From Streptomyces sp. TP-A0874 (GTDB lineage Bacteria > Actinomycetota > Actinomycetes > Streptomycetales > Streptomycetaceae): a stretch of 64,000 bases of DNA. A model generated the notes under the pieces. That model was not told the DNA's origin, searched no databases, and worked only from the letters and a program-made list of their open reading frames with translations. This document shows, in pieces, positions 61,720 through 64,000 of the stretch. The stretch covers positions 1-64,000 of the forward strand of contig NZ_BBZK01000015.1 of the NCBI RefSeq assembly GCF_001748085.1. The letters run 5' to 3'. Each line of letters begins with the position of its first letter. The first letter of the stretch is position 1. A program made the translations under genes and the position numbers.

Positions 61720-62268
61720 GTGTTGCAGCAGCCCCCTCCCCAGCGCCACACCGATCAGATCCCGCATCCTGGTGGCGTGAGCGAAGACAAGTTCCGCGCC
61801 GCACTTTCCCGGCTGACCGCCGGGGTGGTGCTGGTGACCGCGCACGACCCCGAGGACGGCGAGGACGTCGGCATGACCGCGACCTCGCTGCTCTCGGTGT
61901 CCCTCGACCCACCACTGGTGCTGGTGAGCGTTCGCAACGGATCGCGGATGGACGACCTGCTGGAGCGGCAACCGCTGTGGGCGGTGTCGATCCTCAGCGG
62001 GGCGCAGCGGCAGGCCGCCGGCTGGTTCGCCATGAAGGGCCGGATCAGCGACCGGCTGCTCTTCGCCGACCTCGCGCACACCCGCGGAGAGGTGGCTGGG
62101 GCTCCACTGGTCGACGGCGCACTGGCGCTACTGGAGTGCCGCACCGAGCAGCGGGTGACGGCGGGCGACCACACCCTGGTGGTGGGACGGGTGCTCACCA
62201 CCAGCACACCGCCGGTGGACAGCGGGCCGCTCGCGTACTTCCGGGGCCGCTACCGCGGGCTGGACTGA
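61720..62268 (+). CDS. Flavin reductase-like domain protein
   Basis: A 182-residue FMN-binding split-barrel protein. The fold begins FRAALSRLTAGVVLVTA, with GMTATSLLSVSLDPPLVLVSV and RISDRLLFADLAHTRG, a HpaC/FlaRed-family plan. It either reduces free flavin for a two-component monooxygenase or binds FMN or coenzyme F420. The GTG at 61720 is the upstream limit; an internal GTG at 61778 (VSEDKFR) is also possible. It ends 12 bases before the convergent arfB stop. Confidence 0.8.
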   Translation: MLQQPPPQRHTDQIPHPGGVSEDKFRAALSRLTAGVVLVTAHDPEDGEDVGMTATSLLSVSLDPPLVLVSVRNGSRMDDLLERQPLWAVSILSGAQRQAAGWFAMKGRISDRLLFADLAHTRGEVAGAPLVDGALALLECRTEQRVTAGDHTLVVGRVLTTSTPPVDSGPLAYFRGRYRGLD

Positions 62269-62280
62269 GCAGCCGGCCGC

Positions 62281-62706
62281 TCACCAGTCGCGGCCGGAGC
62301 GCCCCCGCTTCAGCTCACTGCGCCGCCGCTTGTTCCGCAGCCGACGCTCCACGACCCCCTTCGGCACCTTCCGCGCCTTGCGGGGGGCCGGCGGCGGCGC
62401 CGTCGCCTGGGCCAGCAGGGCCGCCATCCGGACGGCCGCGGCCTCCCGGTTGCGCCACTGGGAGCGATGCTCCGAGGCGCGCACCGTGATGACCCCGTCG
62501 ACCAGCCGGTCCGCCAGCCGCTCCAGCGCACGCTCCCGCCAGACCGGGGGCAGCGACTCGGTCCGCGCCAGGTCGAAACGGAGCTCCACCTGGCTCGAAC
62601 TGGTGTTCACGTGCTGGCCGCCGGGCCCGGAGGAGCGGGAGAAACGCCACATGAGCTCCTGCTCGGGGAGCGAAACAGCGCCTCTGATGACGTACGGACC
62701 GGACAT
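62281..62706 (-). CDS. arfB: Alternative ribosome-rescue factor ArfB (YaeJ/ICT1-like)
   Basis: A 141-residue peptidyl-tRNA hydrolase that frees stalled ribosomes lacking a stop codon. The catalytic GGQ motif is in RSSGPGGQHVNTSSSQVELRFD near residues 25-45. The C-terminal tail is strongly basic (RKARKVPKGVVERRLRNKRRR), as needed to enter the empty mRNA channel. The ATG at 62706 (MSGPYVIRG) is the usual start for the family. Confidence 0.92.
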   Translation of the reverse strand: MSGPYVIRGAVSLPEQELMWRFSRSSGPGGQHVNTSSSQVELRFDLARTESLPPVWRERALERLADRLVDGVITVRASEHRSQWRNREAAAVRMAALLAQATAPPPAPRKARKVPKGVVERRLRNKRRRSELKRGRSGRDW

Positions 62707-62964
62707 ATGTCCAGGGTCTCGCACCCGCGCCGTCGCGTCACATGCTTTCCCGCCCACGGCGCCCGGCGTGAGACCGGCCCCCGCCAGGGCGCGGCACGGC
62801 CGGCACCGGCCCCGGCCGCGGTGGCAGTTGCGCGGAAATGCCGGAAAGTGGGGTGGAGCTGGAACTGGCCCGACCGGTGGAGGCGTTGGGAGAGTTGACG
62901 GGGACTCCGGCCCCGTCGTCGAAGCCCAACACGCCAGCGCAGGAACTCAAGAAGGGGACATCCC

Positions 62965-63540
62965 ATGCCTGTAAGCCTGTCCAAGGGCGGCAACGTCTCG
63001 CTCACCAAGGAGGCACCGGGCCTTTCCGCCGTCACCGTCGGCCTGGGGTGGGACGTCCGCACCACCACCGGCACCGACTTCGACCTGGACGCCAGCGCCA
63101 TCGCGGTGGACGCCAGCGCCCAGGTCGTCTCCGACAGCCACTTCGTCTTCTTCAACAACAAGTCCACGCCCGACCAGACCATCGTGCACACGGGCGACAA
63201 CCTGACCGGCGCCGGCGAGGGCGACGACGAGCAGATCAACGTCAACCTGACCGGGCTGCCCAGCGAGGTCGACAAGATCGTCTTCCCGGTCTCGATCTAC
63301 GACGCCGAGAGCCGCAGCCAGAACTTCGGCCAGGTGCGGAACGCCTACATCCGAGTGATCAACCAGGGCGACGGCAGCGAGATCGCGCGCTACGACCTGA
63401 GCGAGGACGCCGCGACCGAGACCGCCATGGTCTTCGGCGAGCTGTACCGGCACGGCGCGGAGTGGAAGTTCCGTGCGGTCGGCCAGGGTTACGCCTCCGG
63501 CCTGAGCGGCATCGCCCAGGACTTCGGCGTCAACGTCTGA
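62965..63540 (+). CDS. terD: TerD-family stress protein
   Basis: A 191-residue cytosolic calcium-binding protein of the tellurite-resistance and stress group. It starts PVSLSKGGNVSLTKEAPGLSAVTVGLGWD, has FDLDASAIAV near residue 40 and the Asp-rich GDNLTGAGEGDDEQINVNL near residue 75. It ends in GQGYASGLSGIAQDFGVNV. Several paralogues are normal in Streptomyces. The start is preceded by AAGAAGGGG. Confidence 0.95.
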   Translation: MPVSLSKGGNVSLTKEAPGLSAVTVGLGWDVRTTTGTDFDLDASAIAVDASAQVVSDSHFVFFNNKSTPDQTIVHTGDNLTGAGEGDDEQINVNLTGLPSEVDKIVFPVSIYDAESRSQNFGQVRNAYIRVINQGDGSEIARYDLSEDAATETAMVFGELYRHGAEWKFRAVGQGYASGLSGIAQDFGVNV

Positions 63541-63602
63541 GTCGGCGACAGGCACGCCCCCAGCCGCCCGGCCCGGCCGCGAGCCCGGCACGGGCGGCGC
63601 GG

Positions 63603-63649
63603 TGTGCCGGTGTGCCGGTACGCCGGTACGCCGGTACGCCGGTACGCCG
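63603..63649. repeat. Octanucleotide tandem repeat after terD
   Basis: About six copies of an eight-base unit: GTGCCGGT twice, then ACGCCGGT about four times and a degenerate end. It lies in the 323-base space 63541-63863 between terD and the dehydrogenase gene, which shows no gene or strong hairpin otherwise. The array is a likely slippage site. Confidence 0.7.
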
Positions 63650-63863
63650 AACGGCACCGGTTGACGACCGGCGCACCGACCGGACGCACCGGCCGACGGC
63701 GGCGCTCACCGGCCGACCTGCGGGTCCGCCCCGCCCACCACCTCCGCCGACTCATCGACCGGGCAGAGGATCGGATATTGGACGCCGGACGCCATACGTA
63801 CGAGAGTGGACCTGCTACCGGCCGCCCGGCGGAAGCTCGGAGAGATGAAGGAAGGGCTGTCTA

Positions 63864-64000
63864 CATGGCACAGGAAGTCCGTGGCGTCGTGGCTCCCGGC
63901 AAAGGTGAGCGGGTGCAGGTCCAGACGATCGTCGTACCGGACCCGGGGCCGGGCGAGGCGGTGGTGAAGGTGCAGGCCTGCGGTGTGTGCCACACCGACC
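63864..64000 (+). CDS. mscR: S-(hydroxymethyl)mycothiol dehydrogenase, 5' part only
   Basis: The first 45 codons of a zinc-dependent medium-chain dehydrogenase. VRGVVAPGKGERVQVQTIVVPDPGPGEAVVKVQACGVCHTD matches the N-terminus of the mycothiol-dependent formaldehyde dehydrogenase, with the catalytic zinc cysteine in GVCHTD. The rest lies beyond the window. GGAAGGG is nine bases before the ATG. The class is inferred from the N-terminus alone. Confidence 0.8.

Noticed and set aside
63603..63649. Possible CRISPR array
   Set aside because: Repeats are eight bases with no spacers and no cas genes are present.

Overview
The window is a piece of a high-GC actinobacterial chromosome, almost certainly Streptomyces. 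The pointers are the heavy use of GTG starts with GGAGG ribosome sites, a conservon (cvnABCD), a WhiJ-like XRE/DUF397 pair, a GAF-PAS-GGDEF protein of CdgB type, a DasR-like box in front of nagKA, an IdeR/DmdR iron box, a CIRCE-controlled groEL and the start of a mycothiol-dependent dehydrogenase gene. From memory, the order terD, arfB, cdgB, nagA/nagK, otsA, thrC, csp, groEL, murQ matches a conserved core block of S. coelicolor; this was not checked.

Layout. 1-6.8 kb: a cold-shock gene cut by the left edge, a small membrane protein, a HAD phosphatase, and a ferric-siderophore ABC importer (two permeases, ATPase, lipoprotein) behind an iron box. 6.9-8.4 kb: a solitary sensor-domain membrane protein enclosed by a long inverted repeat (82 bp and 58 bp blocks identical in both arms). 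8.5-16 kb: a helicase-associated protein, an XPB helicase, a HelD/HelR-type RNA polymerase recycling motor and a threonine ammonia-lyase-like enzyme.

16-26.8 kb is the clearest accessory block. Two overlapping IclR regulators face an eight-gene set: MFS porter, Rieske oxygenase, NitT/TauT-type ABC importer, medium-chain dehydrogenase, a small protein that reads like a degenerate FtsZ/tubulin domain, and a phthalate-dioxygenase-type reductase. Together they look able to import an aromatic acid or related compound and oxidise it. No ring-cleavage gene is present, so the product must feed enzymes encoded elsewhere.

27-38 kb: a Flp-prepilin-like protein with three tandem repeats, CutC, an HD hydrolase, a Cmx-type efflux pump, murR-murQ for cell-wall amino-sugar recycling, a GNAT, groEL with tandem CIRCE boxes, and a cold-shock gene. 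38-48 kb: thrC overlapping a CysO/MoaD-like sulfur carrier whose GG is masked by a tail, gpgS, the conservon, a methyltransferase, and otsA and otsB for trehalose. The conservon upstream region holds a 160-bp inverted-repeat element and a 47-bp palindromic insertion with TA duplications.

48-52.8 kb is small-gene and remnant territory: a truncated gene, the WhiJ-like pair, tiny proteins, an XRE/membrane pair, a lipoprotein, an IS4-type transposase remnant and a DUF3263 gene. 52.8-64 kb: nagK-nagA with a DasR-like site, a GntR-TetR fusion regulator facing a flavin monooxygenase, a PfkB kinase, a membrane-anchored carbohydrate-binding-like protein, cdgB with BldD-like and Crp-like boxes, a flavin reductase, arfB, terD and the first 45 codons of a mycothiol-dependent dehydrogenase. 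I saw no rRNA, tRNA or CRISPR array.
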